This document shows positions 53,801 through 62,446 of a stretch of 64,000 nt of DNA, one piece after another (positions within the stretch are counted from its first letter, which is position 1; each line of letters opens with the position of its first letter). The DNA lies in assembly GCA_965214205.1 (NCBI GenBank), contig OZ243941.1, forward strand, positions 2,259,308 through 2,323,307, given 5' to 3'. This stretch comes from G963663315 sp965214205 (GTDB lineage Bacteria > Pseudomonadota > Gammaproteobacteria > Arenicellales > Poriferihabitantaceae). Under the pieces are notes generated by a model that saw only the letters and a program-made list of their open reading frames with translations, did not search any database and had not been told where the DNA came from. A program made the position numbers and the translations under genes.

Positions 53801-55225
53801 ATGAGCAATCACTACTACGAACACTTTGAAGACGCGCTGCCCGACCCGCAGGTAGTGGCCGGGAAGAAAATGGAACTGGAAGCGGCTGGCGTAAAATATA
53901 TCTTCTCCTGCTGGATCGATATGTTTGGCCTGCCCAAGACCAAGCCCGTGCCGATGAGCGATTTTGAATTGCTGTGTATGGGCAAAGGCCCGCAATTTGC
54001 AGTGCACTCGGTTTCTTTTGTGCCGGAACTGGGGCCGGCGGATTCGGACCAGGTCCCCCTGCCCGACATGGATACGATCCAGATCTGTCCGTGGGACAAG
54101 ACCATCGCGTGGGTATTCTCCGATCTATGGTGGGAAGGCAAACCGTATAACCTCTGCCCCAGGCAGGCGCTGAAACGCGCCATCCGGGACGCGGCCGAAC
54201 AGGGCTACGCCATGTACGCCGGCATCGAGCCTGAATTCATCGTCATGAAATGGGACGAGAACGGGCAGCCGGTAAAAGCTTATGACGATGACCCGCAACC
54301 GGGCAAGGGAGTCCGTTCCCGGCGCCAGGCGTTCGGCTATGATGTCGAATACGCGATGGATTCGATGGGATTCCTCGGCGAAATGATCGACATTCTTGAG
54401 GGACTCGGATGGAATCTCCACGATGTGGTAACCGAAGGCGCCTATTCCCAGTTCGAGCTGGATTTCCATTACACCGATGTGCTGGATATGGCCGACCGAA
54501 TGGTTTTCCTGCGCGTACTGTTAAAGGAAATCGCCAAGAAACACGGCAATTTTGTCACCTATATGCCGAAGCCCACGACCGGCGACTGGCGTTCCGGAGC
54601 GCACATGAATACCTCGATTCAGCGAATCGACAACCCCGGAGTGAATTTATACGAAGGGGAAAACGGGCAATGGAGCGAAGACGCGCTGCATTCAGTGGGC
54701 GGAATCCTCAAACACGGCGGCGCAATCACGGCCGTCGCCTGTTGCACCGTCAATTCCTATAACGGACTGGTACCCAAGGTAGGCGGATTCGAAGGCGGCA
54801 CCTATACCTGGGCGCCTACCCACATGGCCTACGGGAAAAATAACCGTTCCGCCATGCTGCGGCTGCCACAAAGCCGGTTCGCTATCGAAAACCGCGCCGC
54901 CGACATGTGCATGAACCCCTACCTCGGACTGGGCATGACACTGGCCGCCTCGGTCGACGGCATGGTGAATAAAATCGATCCGGGCATGTCCCTGGATGAG
55001 GATTTGTATGTAATGGATGACCATGAAAAACAACAACGCAACCTGACGCCGTTACCCCGCAACCTCCTCGAAGCGACCGAAATGCTGTCCACCAGCGAAC
55101 TGGCCAAAACCATAATGGGGCCGGTCATGCTTAACTCATTCGTACAATACAAGATAGACGAGTGGGAACGCTACCATCAAACCGTAACCGACTGGGAGGT
55201 CAACGAATACCTGCGTCTCTACTAA
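53801..55225 (+). CDS. Glutamine synthetase family ligase (type III/GlnT, gamma-glutamylamide type)
   Basis: This is a 474-residue ATP-dependent ligase. The N-terminal beta-grasp is at about 25-120. The catalytic domain contains AGIEPEFIVMKW (metal glutamates), EGAYSQFELDFHYTDVLDMADR, and GDWRSGAHMNTSIQ, followed by NRSAMLRLP with the ATP/glutamate arginine. The adenylylation loop of type I GlnA is not obvious. Relatives in catabolic clusters make gamma-glutamylmethylamide or gamma-glutamylanilide, trapping an amine. With the upstream Rieske oxygenase an amine-degradation role is plausible but unproven. Confidence 0.8.
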   Translation: MSNHYYEHFEDALPDPQVVAGKKMELEAAGVKYIFSCWIDMFGLPKTKPVPMSDFELLCMGKGPQFAVHSVSFVPELGPADSDQVPLPDMDTIQICPWDKTIAWVFSDLWWEGKPYNLCPRQALKRAIRDAAEQGYAMYAGIEPEFIVMKWDENGQPVKAYDDDPQPGKGVRSRRQAFGYDVEYAMDSMGFLGEMIDILEGLGWNLHDVVTEGAYSQFELDFHYTDVLDMADRMVFLRVLLKEIAKKHGNFVTYMPKPTTGDWRSGAHMNTSIQRIDNPGVNLYEGENGQWSEDALHSVGGILKHGGAITAVACCTVNSYNGLVPKVGGFEGGTYTWAPTHMAYGKNNRSAMLRLPQSRFAIENRAADMCMNPYLGLGMTLAASVDGMVNKIDPGMSLDEDLYVMDDHEKQQRNLTPLPRNLLEATEMLSTSELAKTIMGPVMLNSFVQYKIDEWERYHQTVTDWEVNEYLRLY

Positions 55226-55249
55226 TATCATCGAGACAATGCAGAATCT

Positions 55250-55275
55250 CCCCCGGCCCCCGATCGAGCCGGGGG
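55250..55275 (+). other. GC-rich intercistronic hairpin
   Basis: CCCCCGGC (55250-55257) pairs perfectly with GCCGGGGG (55268-55275) across a 10-base loop. It lies between the ligase and solute-binding-protein genes. No U tract follows, so it is more likely a processing or stability element than a full terminator. It may let the two genes differ in expression. Confidence 0.55.
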
Positions 55276-55300
55276 CAGGCATTGATCGGGAGGAACGCGA

Positions 55301-56137
55301 TTGGCCATGACTATCCCTGGACGTATCAGAATACATTTCCTGCCCGCACTGGTCACAGTCGCGCTCCTGCTGGCCTCAATCTCTCCGGCATCTGCCGAGG
55401 GTAACCTGGAAGAAATCATAAAACGCGGAACGCTCCGGGTCGGAGTGTCCACATTCGTACCCTGGGCCATGCGCGATAAGTCCGGCAATCTGATCGGATT
55501 CGAGATTGACGTAGCTACCCGGGTTGCACAAGACATGGGAGTCGAGGTCGATTTCGTTCCGACTGCCTGGAACGAAATCATCCCGCTGCTGCTCGCAAAA
55601 GAATTTGATGTCATCATTAGCGGCCTGTCGATCACCCCACAACGCAGCCGGATGGTGAGTTTTACGATTCCGTATGCACATTCCGGCCAGCAAATGGCAG
55701 CAAGTATGAAACTGGCTGGAGACTTCACCAGGCGTGATGACTTTAACTCACCGGATGTTACAATCGCCTGTCGTCTCGGCGCCACTCCGTGTGATGCAGC
55801 CCGGGCTCTGTTCCCCCGCGCCACCGTTCGACATTTCGATGAGGATGTCCAGGCATTTCAGGCAGTGGTTGACGGCAACGCCCATGCCATGATTTCCAGC
55901 GCCCCGCAACCTCGTTTCTGGGCCGAAGCATACCCTGAAAAGATTTTTCTGCCATTCGGAGGCGAAAATCTGACTCAGAATGATGAGGCTTTCGCCTTGC
56001 GAAAAGAAGATACAGACGCGCTCGACTTTTTCAGCAACTGGATCCGCGTCAATACCGATAACGGATGGCTGAAGCAAACCCACAACTACTGGTTCAAGGA
56101 TCAATCCGGGTGGCAGGAACTAATCGCACCCAATTAA
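55301..56137 (+). CDS. Amino-acid-type ABC substrate-binding protein
   Basis: This is a 278-residue periplasmic protein of solute-binding family 3. The signal peptide ends near PASAEG (about residue 33). The mature part shows LRVGVSTFVPWAMRDKSGNLIGFEIDVA and FDVIISGLSITPQRS with the alpha-amino-binding arginine. No permease or ATPase gene is adjacent, so it is an orphan in this window. The GGGAGG site is seven bases from a TTG at 55301 and thirteen from an ATG at 55307, so either may be the start. Confidence 0.87.
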   Translation: MAMTIPGRIRIHFLPALVTVALLLASISPASAEGNLEEIIKRGTLRVGVSTFVPWAMRDKSGNLIGFEIDVATRVAQDMGVEVDFVPTAWNEIIPLLLAKEFDVIISGLSITPQRSRMVSFTIPYAHSGQQMAASMKLAGDFTRRDDFNSPDVTIACRLGATPCDAARALFPRATVRHFDEDVQAFQAVVDGNAHAMISSAPQPRFWAEAYPEKIFLPFGGENLTQNDEAFALRKEDTDALDFFSNWIRVNTDNGWLKQTHNYWFKDQSGWQELIAPN

Positions 56138-56291
56138 TGCATCTTCCGGCGGTTTTTCCGGCTGCGGCGCTGGATATGCGGCGGATTTGAAACTGGTTTC
56201 TATAAATACAAGTGTGTTATATTCAGGCAACGGGCTTGTCCGGCAACCACCGGCAAGGGCCTCGGGTTCACCACGCAACCGGAGCATCCAG

Positions 56292-56468
56292 ATGGGAGAA
56301 ATTATTGACTTCAAATCCCGAGAAACGAAACGCAGAAGTGAGCGTATTCAGGCGTTGCTTTACAAGGCTTTGACCGGCCTGCTCAACCCCGCGGACGAAG
56401 CGGAACTGAAGAGATTGACAAGACAGGCGAAGGACCGTTCCGAAACTCCCGCAAACACGCTTCACTAA
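56292..56468 (+). CDS. Small basic hypothetical protein
   Basis: This is a 58-residue protein starting MGEIIDFKSRETKRRSERI. It has a clean GGAG site seven bases before the ATG. It is strongly charged, with a predicted pair of helices (about 12-30 and 33-50) and no membrane segment. Its frame runs upstream to 56187, but without a ribosome site. I do not recognise the family. The 154-base gap before it shows no convincing promoter. Confidence 0.55.
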   Translation: MGEIIDFKSRETKRRSERIQALLYKALTGLLNPADEAELKRLTRQAKDRSETPANTLH

Positions 56469-56501
56469 AATCCGCTTCCTGATTGTGTTCGGGTCAGTGT
56501 C

Positions 56502-56840
56502 ATGCTGAAGCTTGACTTCACAGAGAAATTCATACCGGACGAGAAGGAAAGACTGAGATATTTACTGGGACGTTACCTGCCGTTGCTGGCCAGGGTCACA
56601 GCGCCTGAGAATCAGGAAACCCACGACCTGATATCGAAACTGCTGGAACAGGAACCAACCCACTCTGGATTGCTGGAAGGGATTCGACCGGTCTTTGTCA
56701 CAACCAGCGCAAAACCCAGGCCGTTGATTCTGAGCGATGACAGCGAACGGAAACTTGGCCCCAATCGCTCGTCGGAACTCCTCGGCTTTCATGCGGATAT
56801 CAGCTATATGGTGGTTCAATATCTGAACAAAAGACCGTAG
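56502..56840 (+). CDS. Hypothetical protein
   Basis: This is a 112-residue, soluble, mainly helical protein. It has leucine- and arginine-rich stretches (ERLRYLLGRYLPLLARV) and no signal peptide, cysteine or known motif. It starts 33 bases after the small ORF and precedes mlaA. I do not recognise it. Coding is supported by an uninterrupted frame and plausible composition only. Confidence 0.55.
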   Translation: MLKLDFTEKFIPDEKERLRYLLGRYLPLLARVTAPENQETHDLISKLLEQEPTHSGLLEGIRPVFVTTSAKPRPLILSDDSERKLGPNRSSELLGFHADISYMVVQYLNKRP

Positions 56841-56936
56841 CGGGAAACCAGGGCTGTTTGTTTAGACCCGGCGGGCAATTAATGATACCATCCGGCGGAT
56901 TTGCGCCTGACACGCCCTGCCCGGAATACTAATTAG

Positions 56937-57707
56937 ATGCCCAACCTTAAAACCATCGGTGGAAAATGGCTCACAGCGGGACTGCTGCCACTTGCTCTTG
57001 GCCTGACCTCCGCTTACGCCGCGGCATCTCCGCCAACGAAGGAGAATGATCCGTTCGAGAAGATGAACCGGGGTATTCTGGAATTCAATCTGGATGTGGA
57101 CCGGACGATTCTGAAACCGGTCGCCAAATCCTACCGCACAATCGTGCCCACTCCAGTACGCAAGGGAGTTGGCAATTTTTTCTCGAACCTGTGGGAACCG
57201 ATGACGATTGTAAACGACTTGCTGCAAGGCAAGGTGGGACAGGCAGGCAATGACACACTCCGGTTTCTGATCAATACCACCGTTGGCATGCTGGGCATAT
57301 TCGATGTCGCCAGCGCTCTGGACTTGCCACGGCACAAAGAGGATTTTGGACAAACACTCGCGGTCTGGGGAGTGCATCCCGGCCCTTACCTGGTACTGCC
57401 TTTTCTGGGTCCTGGCAACCTGCGCGATACGGTCGGTCTTGTGCCACAGTCCGCTTATAGTGACGCGGTCGGATATCTGGATTCCCCGGACCGTTTTTAT
57501 GCCAGCGGCGTGAGATTGGTGGACAGCCGCTCGCGGTTGCTTGACGCGGACGGGGCGCTTGAGGTTCAACCGGACCCGTATCTTTTCCTGCGCGAGGCCT
57601 GGCGCCAGTCGAGGGCGAATCTGATTCATGACGGCAATCCCCCCCGGTCGGGGGAGGAACTGACTGAAGACGAGCTGATTGACCAGCTTTTGCAGGACGA
57701 TCAGTAA
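56937..57707 (+). CDS. mlaA: MlaA (VacJ) lipid-asymmetry protein lacking a lipobox
   Basis: This 256-residue protein has the family core NDPFEKMNRGILEFNLDVDR, a long amphipathic helix region, LPFLGPGNLRDTVGLVPQS and YLDSPDRFYASGVRLVDSR. MlaA forms an outer-membrane ring that removes phospholipids from the outer leaflet. The signal peptide (1-30, LGLTSAYAA) has no cysteine after it, so this copy is probably not a lipoprotein, unlike the E. coli one. The start is the ATG at 56937. The mlaBCDEF genes are not in this window. Confidence 0.9.
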   Translation: MPNLKTIGGKWLTAGLLPLALGLTSAYAAASPPTKENDPFEKMNRGILEFNLDVDRTILKPVAKSYRTIVPTPVRKGVGNFFSNLWEPMTIVNDLLQGKVGQAGNDTLRFLINTTVGMLGIFDVASALDLPRHKEDFGQTLAVWGVHPGPYLVLPFLGPGNLRDTVGLVPQSAYSDAVGYLDSPDRFYASGVRLVDSRSRLLDADGALEVQPDPYLFLREAWRQSRANLIHDGNPPRSGEELTEDELIDQLLQDDQ

Positions 57708-57710
57708 CCC

Positions 57711-58529
57711 ATGGCAGTCTATGCGGTGGGTGACATTCAGGGATGCGCGAGCGATTTTGAAAGGATCCTGGCTAAAATCAGCTTTGATCCTTGTCGGGAT
57801 CAGGTCTGGCTGTGCGGAGATCTGGTCAATCGCGGCCCGAACTCGCTGGAGGCGCTAAGGATCGTTCGCAACCTCGGTGACAGCGCGGTCACGGTTCTGG
57901 GAAACCATGATTTACACTTTCTCGCGGTTGCGGCCGGAATTCGCCGTCATCGTGCGGACGACACACTGAAAGCGCTCCTGAAAGCGCCGGATGCTGAAGA
58001 GCTGATTTCCTGGTTGCGCCAGCGGCCGCTGGTTCATTGTGACAGGAAACTGAAAACGATAATGACCCATGCCGGAGTGTACCCGGCGTGGAAACGAAGC
58101 CAGTTGATGAGTTATTCGAAAGAAATAGAAACCATCCTGCAAGGCGGAAAATACGACCGGTTTCTCAAGCGCATGTATGGCAATCAACCCGCTGTATGGG
58201 ACAAAAAACTGACTGGCCGGGAGCGGTACCGGTTCATTGTCAACTGCCTCACACGCATGCGTTACTGCGATTCACAGGGCCACCTGGAGTTCTCACAAAA
58301 GGGCGCTCCGGGAACCCAGGCTCCGGAGTGGATTCCCTGGTACATGCACCCGCGCCGGAAAATCAGCAAGTGGCGCATCGTATTTGGTCATTGGTCGACA
58401 CTGGGCTATCTTCAATATCAGAACGTCATCAGCCTCGACAGCGGCTGTGTGTGGGGCGGGCGGCTGACGGCGGTACAACTTGACGCGGATTATGTCGCGC
58501 CAAAATGGCAAGTGAAATGCGGGAAATAA
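57711..58529 (+). CDS. apaH: Diadenosine tetraphosphatase ApaH (symmetrical)
   Basis: This is a 272-residue metallophosphoesterase with the metal motifs GDIQGC, GDLVNRGPNS and GNHDLH, and a later histidine in VFGHWSTLGYL. It splits Ap4A to two ADP and also decaps NpnN-capped RNA. It starts three bases after mlaA; its usual partner ksgA/rsmA is absent. Confidence 0.93.
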   Translation: MAVYAVGDIQGCASDFERILAKISFDPCRDQVWLCGDLVNRGPNSLEALRIVRNLGDSAVTVLGNHDLHFLAVAAGIRRHRADDTLKALLKAPDAEELISWLRQRPLVHCDRKLKTIMTHAGVYPAWKRSQLMSYSKEIETILQGGKYDRFLKRMYGNQPAVWDKKLTGRERYRFIVNCLTRMRYCDSQGHLEFSQKGAPGTQAPEWIPWYMHPRRKISKWRIVFGHWSTLGYLQYQNVISLDSGCVWGGRLTAVQLDADYVAPKWQVKCGK

Positions 58530-58531
58530 TC

Positions 58532-59827
58532 ATGTCTGGACAAGTACAGGAATTACTGAATTTTATCGCTCGCTCTCCGACCCCGTTTCACTGTGTTTCC
58601 AATCTCTCGGCCAGCCTGGGAAAAGCCGGTTTCCATTCATTGCAGGAGAATTCCGATTGGTCGAAGCTGACCCCCGGAAACTATTTTGTCACCCGCAATG
58701 ATTCATCGCTGATTGCCTTCCGGTATGGTCAGGACCCGGCGCGGCACGGGTTTCGATTGGTCGGCGCGCATACCGACAGCCCCTGCCTGAAAATAAAACC
58801 GAACGCGGTAACCGTCAACAACGGATACGCGAAGCTGGGGGTGGAGGTATACGGGGGCGCCCTGCTCAATCCGTGGTTTGATCGGGACCTGGCAGTGGCG
58901 GGAAGGGTTACGCTGCTGGGCCAGGATGATTCGATTCACAACATATTGCTGGATGTCCGGCGGCCGGTCGCATTCATCCCCAGTCTGGCCATTCACCTCG
59001 ACCGCGGAGTCAATGACCGCCGCACCATCAACCGGCAGGAGCATCTGCCAGCGGTGATATGCCGGACCGATGAAAAGGAACAGGAATTCGAACCCGTGCT
59101 GGAAAAATGGATCCGACAGGAGTACCCGGAGTTGGCGTTTACCCGGATTCTTTCCCATGAGTTGTCCCTGTATGACCACCAGGCCCCGCAAATAGTCGGG
59201 CTTGAGCAGGAATTCATCGCCTCAGCGAGGCTGGATAACCTGCTGAGTTGCCATGCCACGACCCAGGCCATGATCGCGTCTCAGAGTCAATCCAATCAGG
59301 TGGTTGTGCTGAATGATCACGAGGAAGTCGGCAGTGGTTCGACCAGCGGCGCCGAAGGGCCGTTTCTGCAGTCGGTACTGTCACGAATCTGCGGCGACAG
59401 TGAAACCATGCAACGGGCGGTCCACCACTCCATGTTTATCTCCGTGGATAATGCCCACGGCGTTCACCCGAACTATGCGGCGATGCACGAGCCCGCCCAC
59501 CAACCATTGATCAATAACGGGCCTGTGATCAAGGTCAATAACAATCAGCGGTACGCCACCAATAGCGAAACCGAAGCGGTATTCAAAGCCGTGTGCGCGC
59601 AAACCGGAACGCCCTGTCAAATGGTGGTCGTAAGATCGGATATGGGCTGCGGCTCGACCATAGGACCGATCACCGCGACCCGTCTGGGCATCCGCACAGT
59701 GGATATCGGGGCGCCGCAACTGGGCATGCATTCGATCCGGGAGCTGGCCGGGGTTGCCGACCAGGCCTGGCTGCTCCAGTCTCTGAAAGGGTTTTTCGAT
59801 TTCACTCCATGGCCGTTCCAGGGCTGA
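58532..59827 (+). CDS. M18-family aspartyl aminopeptidase
   Basis: This is a 431-residue dodecameric metallo-aminopeptidase. Metal and catalytic segments are VGAHTDSPCLKI, LNDHEEVGSG, SVDNAHGVHPNY, RSDMGCGSTIGPITA and GAPQLGMHSIRE. It trims acidic N-terminal residues from peptides. The start is ATG 58532, two bases after the apaH stop; an overlapping upstream ATG at 58505 is less likely. Confidence 0.92.
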   Translation: MSGQVQELLNFIARSPTPFHCVSNLSASLGKAGFHSLQENSDWSKLTPGNYFVTRNDSSLIAFRYGQDPARHGFRLVGAHTDSPCLKIKPNAVTVNNGYAKLGVEVYGGALLNPWFDRDLAVAGRVTLLGQDDSIHNILLDVRRPVAFIPSLAIHLDRGVNDRRTINRQEHLPAVICRTDEKEQEFEPVLEKWIRQEYPELAFTRILSHELSLYDHQAPQIVGLEQEFIASARLDNLLSCHATTQAMIASQSQSNQVVVLNDHEEVGSGSTSGAEGPFLQSVLSRICGDSETMQRAVHHSMFISVDNAHGVHPNYAAMHEPAHQPLINNGPVIKVNNNQRYATNSETEAVFKAVCAQTGTPCQMVVVRSDMGCGSTIGPITATRLGIRTVDIGAPQLGMHSIRELAGVADQAWLLQSLKGFFDFTPWPFQG

Positions 59828-59833
59828 TTTCCG

Positions 59834-60157
59834 CTACCGACCGCCTACCATGTAATCGACGATCGCCTTGATCTGATCATCGCTCAAATCGGTAAAGCCG
59901 CCTTTGGGCGGCATGATACCGGTGTTGCCGGTAAAGCCATTGATTGCATTGCTGTAAATCACCTCCATGCCTTTGGCCATCCTGGTCCGCCAATCCGCTG
60001 TGTTACCCGGTTTCGGCGCTCCGGCAATACCAAAACCGTGGCAAGCGCTGCATTTCGACTCATACTCAGCCTTTGCATCCGCCAACACACAGGGGGAAAC
60101 GATGAGCACAAACGCCGCTGGCAACAGGAACCTTATGAAACGCTGCAATATCTTCAT
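59834..60157 (-). CDS. Cytochrome c5-type monohaem protein
   Basis: This is a 107-residue periplasmic protein. The signal peptide covers residues 1-26 (cut after VLA). The haem site CSACHG is near residue 36 and the distal methionine lies in GIMPPKGG. The IKAIVDYMVGG end is typical of cytochrome c5/class IE. It converges with the M18 gene, six bases apart. Confidence 0.9.
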   Translation of the reverse strand: MKILQRFIRFLLPAAFVLIVSPCVLADAKAEYESKCSACHGFGIAGAPKPGNTADWRTRMAKGMEVIYSNAINGFTGNTGIMPPKGGFTDLSDDQIKAIVDYMVGGR

Positions 60158-60201
60158 CGGCTAAGAGTGACTGGACCGGACTGTAAAAACGGAGGGGCTT
60201 T

Positions 60202-60549
60202 CTAGCGCCGGTCGATAAAGGCAATCGCCAGCCGGTCGGCGCCACCGGAACCGGGAAGCAGTTCCAGGTACTTTCCGGGTACCCCGTAAGAGGTCAGCCA
60301 GCCCGCCACGGACTCAGCCCAGAGTCGACCGGCATCCCCGCCAGGATAACGAATTTCAATGTAGGTTTTCTCGTCTTCTTCGTATAAAGACAGGATTTTA
60401 TGAATTTCCCGGAGTGCAATGACGTTCGCCCCGGTCACATATTCCGGCCACTGCCAGCGGTGCAGTATCTCAGTGTGTTCGGAAAGGGCGGCTGCATTGA
60501 AACAGGTGGTAACCAGTATGATGAATGCAGTGGTACGAGGCAATTTCAA
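60202..60549 (-). CDS. Hypothetical secreted protein
   Basis: The supported part is about 115 residues. A hydrophobic leader (TTAFIILVTTCFNAAALS) reads as a signal peptide, followed by HTEILHRWQWPEYVTGANV and a small alpha/beta domain ending ADRLAIAFIDRR. I do not recognise the family. The frame continues upstream to 60771 across the ABC permease start, but that part looks non-coding. A TTG at 60549 is the nearest start before the leader and lacks a clear ribosome site. The region 60550-60751 shows nothing else I can name. Confidence 0.5.
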   Translation of the reverse strand: MKLPRTTAFIILVTTCFNAAALSEHTEILHRWQWPEYVTGANVIALREIHKILSLYEEDEKTYIEIRYPGGDAGRLWAESVAGWLTSYGVPGKYLELLPGSGGADRLAIAFIDRR

Positions 60550-60751
60550 GGGATTGATGAGGACAGGATGATCGGTGGGATTATAACCCCGGCCCCACCG
60601 CCGTAAAACCCCGATTTTCGGGTCGAACCGTATTTTATCCTTGACCTTGGTAACAGGATATACTAGGTTCCATACTATAAAAACAATACGGAACACTCCG
60701 TTGTATTCGTGATTTTTGGAATCCGTGACACCAATACCAGGATGATTATCC

Positions 60752-61561
60752 GTGGGTAATCTGTTTGGCAATCATAAGCTTCGCTATTTGTGGGCTGGCT
60801 ATGTGATCTCATTGGTCGTCTGGTATGCCTGCGTCAAATGGCTGCCAATCGCGTCCTTTCAGCGGCTTCCCGACCCGTTGACCGTCATCATCGAGTGGCT
60901 GAGCCGCGACCCGAACTATGGCCTGTCGCTGTTTACCCGGGATTACTATCTGCATATCTGGTACAGCGCCTACCGCGCAACCACTTCCTTTTTGCTGGCC
61001 GTCCTGCTGGGGGTGCCGCTCGGCATTTGGATGGGGTGGCGGGTCAAGGTTCATGAGTACGCTTCAGCGCTGCTCGGTCTTTTGCGGCCGATTCCTCCCC
61101 TTGCATGGGTGCCCATCGCCATCCTGATCTTTCCGGGCAATGAGCCTGCGGTTATTTTCGTTACTTTCCTGGTCGCGTTTTTCGCGACCACCATGAACAC
61201 CCTGCTTGGAGTCCGGTCAATTGACAATGATTATTTCCGCGCCGCGCAATGCCTCGGCGCCCAGCCCGGCGATATTTTGCGGGATGTGATTATTCCCGGC
61301 GCCTTGCCGTCGATTTTCACGGGGTTGCAGATTGCGATGGGGGCCGCATGGTTTTCACTGGTGGCCGGGGAAATGATCGCCGCACAGTATGGCTTGGGGT
61401 TCATGATCCTGGAATCCTATAATCTGGTGCAGTACCCGACCATTGTGATCATGATGGTGACACTGGGTATCGTCGGTTATGTCAGCAGCGCAATCATCCG
61501 GGTAATCGGCAATCGCCTGATGCGCTGGAGAGCGCAGTCTCTGGGGTTGACCACAGAATAA
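60752..61561 (+). CDS. ABC transporter permease (nitrate/sulfonate/taurine type), copy 1
   Basis: This is a 269-residue inner-membrane permease with six helices. The conserved LLRPIPPLAWVPIAIL segment is followed by the EAA loop (RAAQCLGAQPGDILRDVIIPGALPSIFTGLQIA). It starts with GTG 60752. It is homologous to the permease at 62447. Family substrates include sulfonates, nitrate, cyanate and pyrimidine precursors; the ligand cannot be read without the binding protein. Confidence 0.9.
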   Translation: MGNLFGNHKLRYLWAGYVISLVVWYACVKWLPIASFQRLPDPLTVIIEWLSRDPNYGLSLFTRDYYLHIWYSAYRATTSFLLAVLLGVPLGIWMGWRVKVHEYASALLGLLRPIPPLAWVPIAILIFPGNEPAVIFVTFLVAFFATTMNTLLGVRSIDNDYFRAAQCLGAQPGDILRDVIIPGALPSIFTGLQIAMGAAWFSLVAGEMIAAQYGLGFMILESYNLVQYPTIVIMMVTLGIVGYVSSAIIRVIGNRLMRWRAQSLGLTTE

Positions 61562-61572
61562 CCGGTATCGAA

Positions 61573-62436
61573 ATGTCTGTAAACGGGGACTCAAAGATTG
61601 AACAGGATGACCGGAAACTCGGCCATCTCTCAGTGGACCGGGTAGGAAAAATTTATGACCCGGCAGGTATCCATGTCGTTGCGCTGGAGGAATGCTCGCT
61701 GGAAATTCCGGCAGGCGATTTTATCGCGGTAGTCGGCCCTTCCGGCTGCGGCAAGAGCACATTACTGAACATCCTCGCCGGATTTGACAATTTGACCTCG
61801 GGACAGGTCATGATGGACGGGGAGCCATTATCCACGGTCGGCAGCCCACCGACTCCCGGGCCGGACCGCGTCGTGGTATTTCAGAATGGGGCCCTGTTCC
61901 CGTGGAAAACCGTACTGGAAAACGTCGCTTACGGCCTGGTCGTGCAGAAAAAGAGGTCGATGCAGGAAGCCCATGAAGAAGCGATGGATCTGCTGTCCAG
62001 AATCGGCAACCTGGATCAAATCGCGGACTCTTATCCGACTCAACTGTCATCGGGAATGCAGCGCCGGGTTGAAATACTTCGCGCCCTGATCAACAACCCC
62101 AGAATATTGTTGCTGGATGAACCGTTTCGCGCCATGGACACGGTTTCCAAAACCACGATGCACGAGCGCCTGCTGAACATCTATGACCGGTTCCGGAAAA
62201 CCGTTTTCTTTATCACCCATGATCTCGATGAAGCCATCTTCCTGGCCGATACCGTTGTGGTGATGACCACCCGGCCCGGCACAATCAAACTCAGACTGAA
62301 TATCGACCTGCCACGGCCGCGGACACGGGACCTGCTGACCAGTCAGCGGTTTATCGAATTGAAGCAGCAGGCGGTGACGGCCGTGCATGAGGAAGCGAAA
62401 AAAGCCTTTGAACGGGGCGAGCGGGAATTGGCGTGA
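61573..62436 (+). CDS. ABC transporter ATPase (TauB/SsuB type), copy 1
   Basis: This is a 287-residue ATPase with Walker A GPSGCGKST, Q-loop VFQNGALFPW, signature LSSGMQRR (Ser where Gly is usual), Walker B ILLLDEP and switch THDLDEA. An extra loop (STVGSPPTPGP) precedes the Q-loop. It is packed between the two permeases with 11- and 10-base gaps. Confidence 0.92.
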   Translation: MSVNGDSKIEQDDRKLGHLSVDRVGKIYDPAGIHVVALEECSLEIPAGDFIAVVGPSGCGKSTLLNILAGFDNLTSGQVMMDGEPLSTVGSPPTPGPDRVVVFQNGALFPWKTVLENVAYGLVVQKKRSMQEAHEEAMDLLSRIGNLDQIADSYPTQLSSGMQRRVEILRALINNPRILLLDEPFRAMDTVSKTTMHERLLNIYDRFRKTVFFITHDLDEAIFLADTVVVMTTRPGTIKLRLNIDLPRPRTRDLLTSQRFIELKQQAVTAVHEEAKKAFERGERELA

Positions 62437-62446
62437 GACCTGAGCG

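Noticed and set aside
60550..60771. Upstream extension of the hypothetical gene at 60202-60549
   Set aside because: It runs across the start of the ABC permease on the opposite strand, and the residues look non-coding. The signal-peptide-like leader begins after it.
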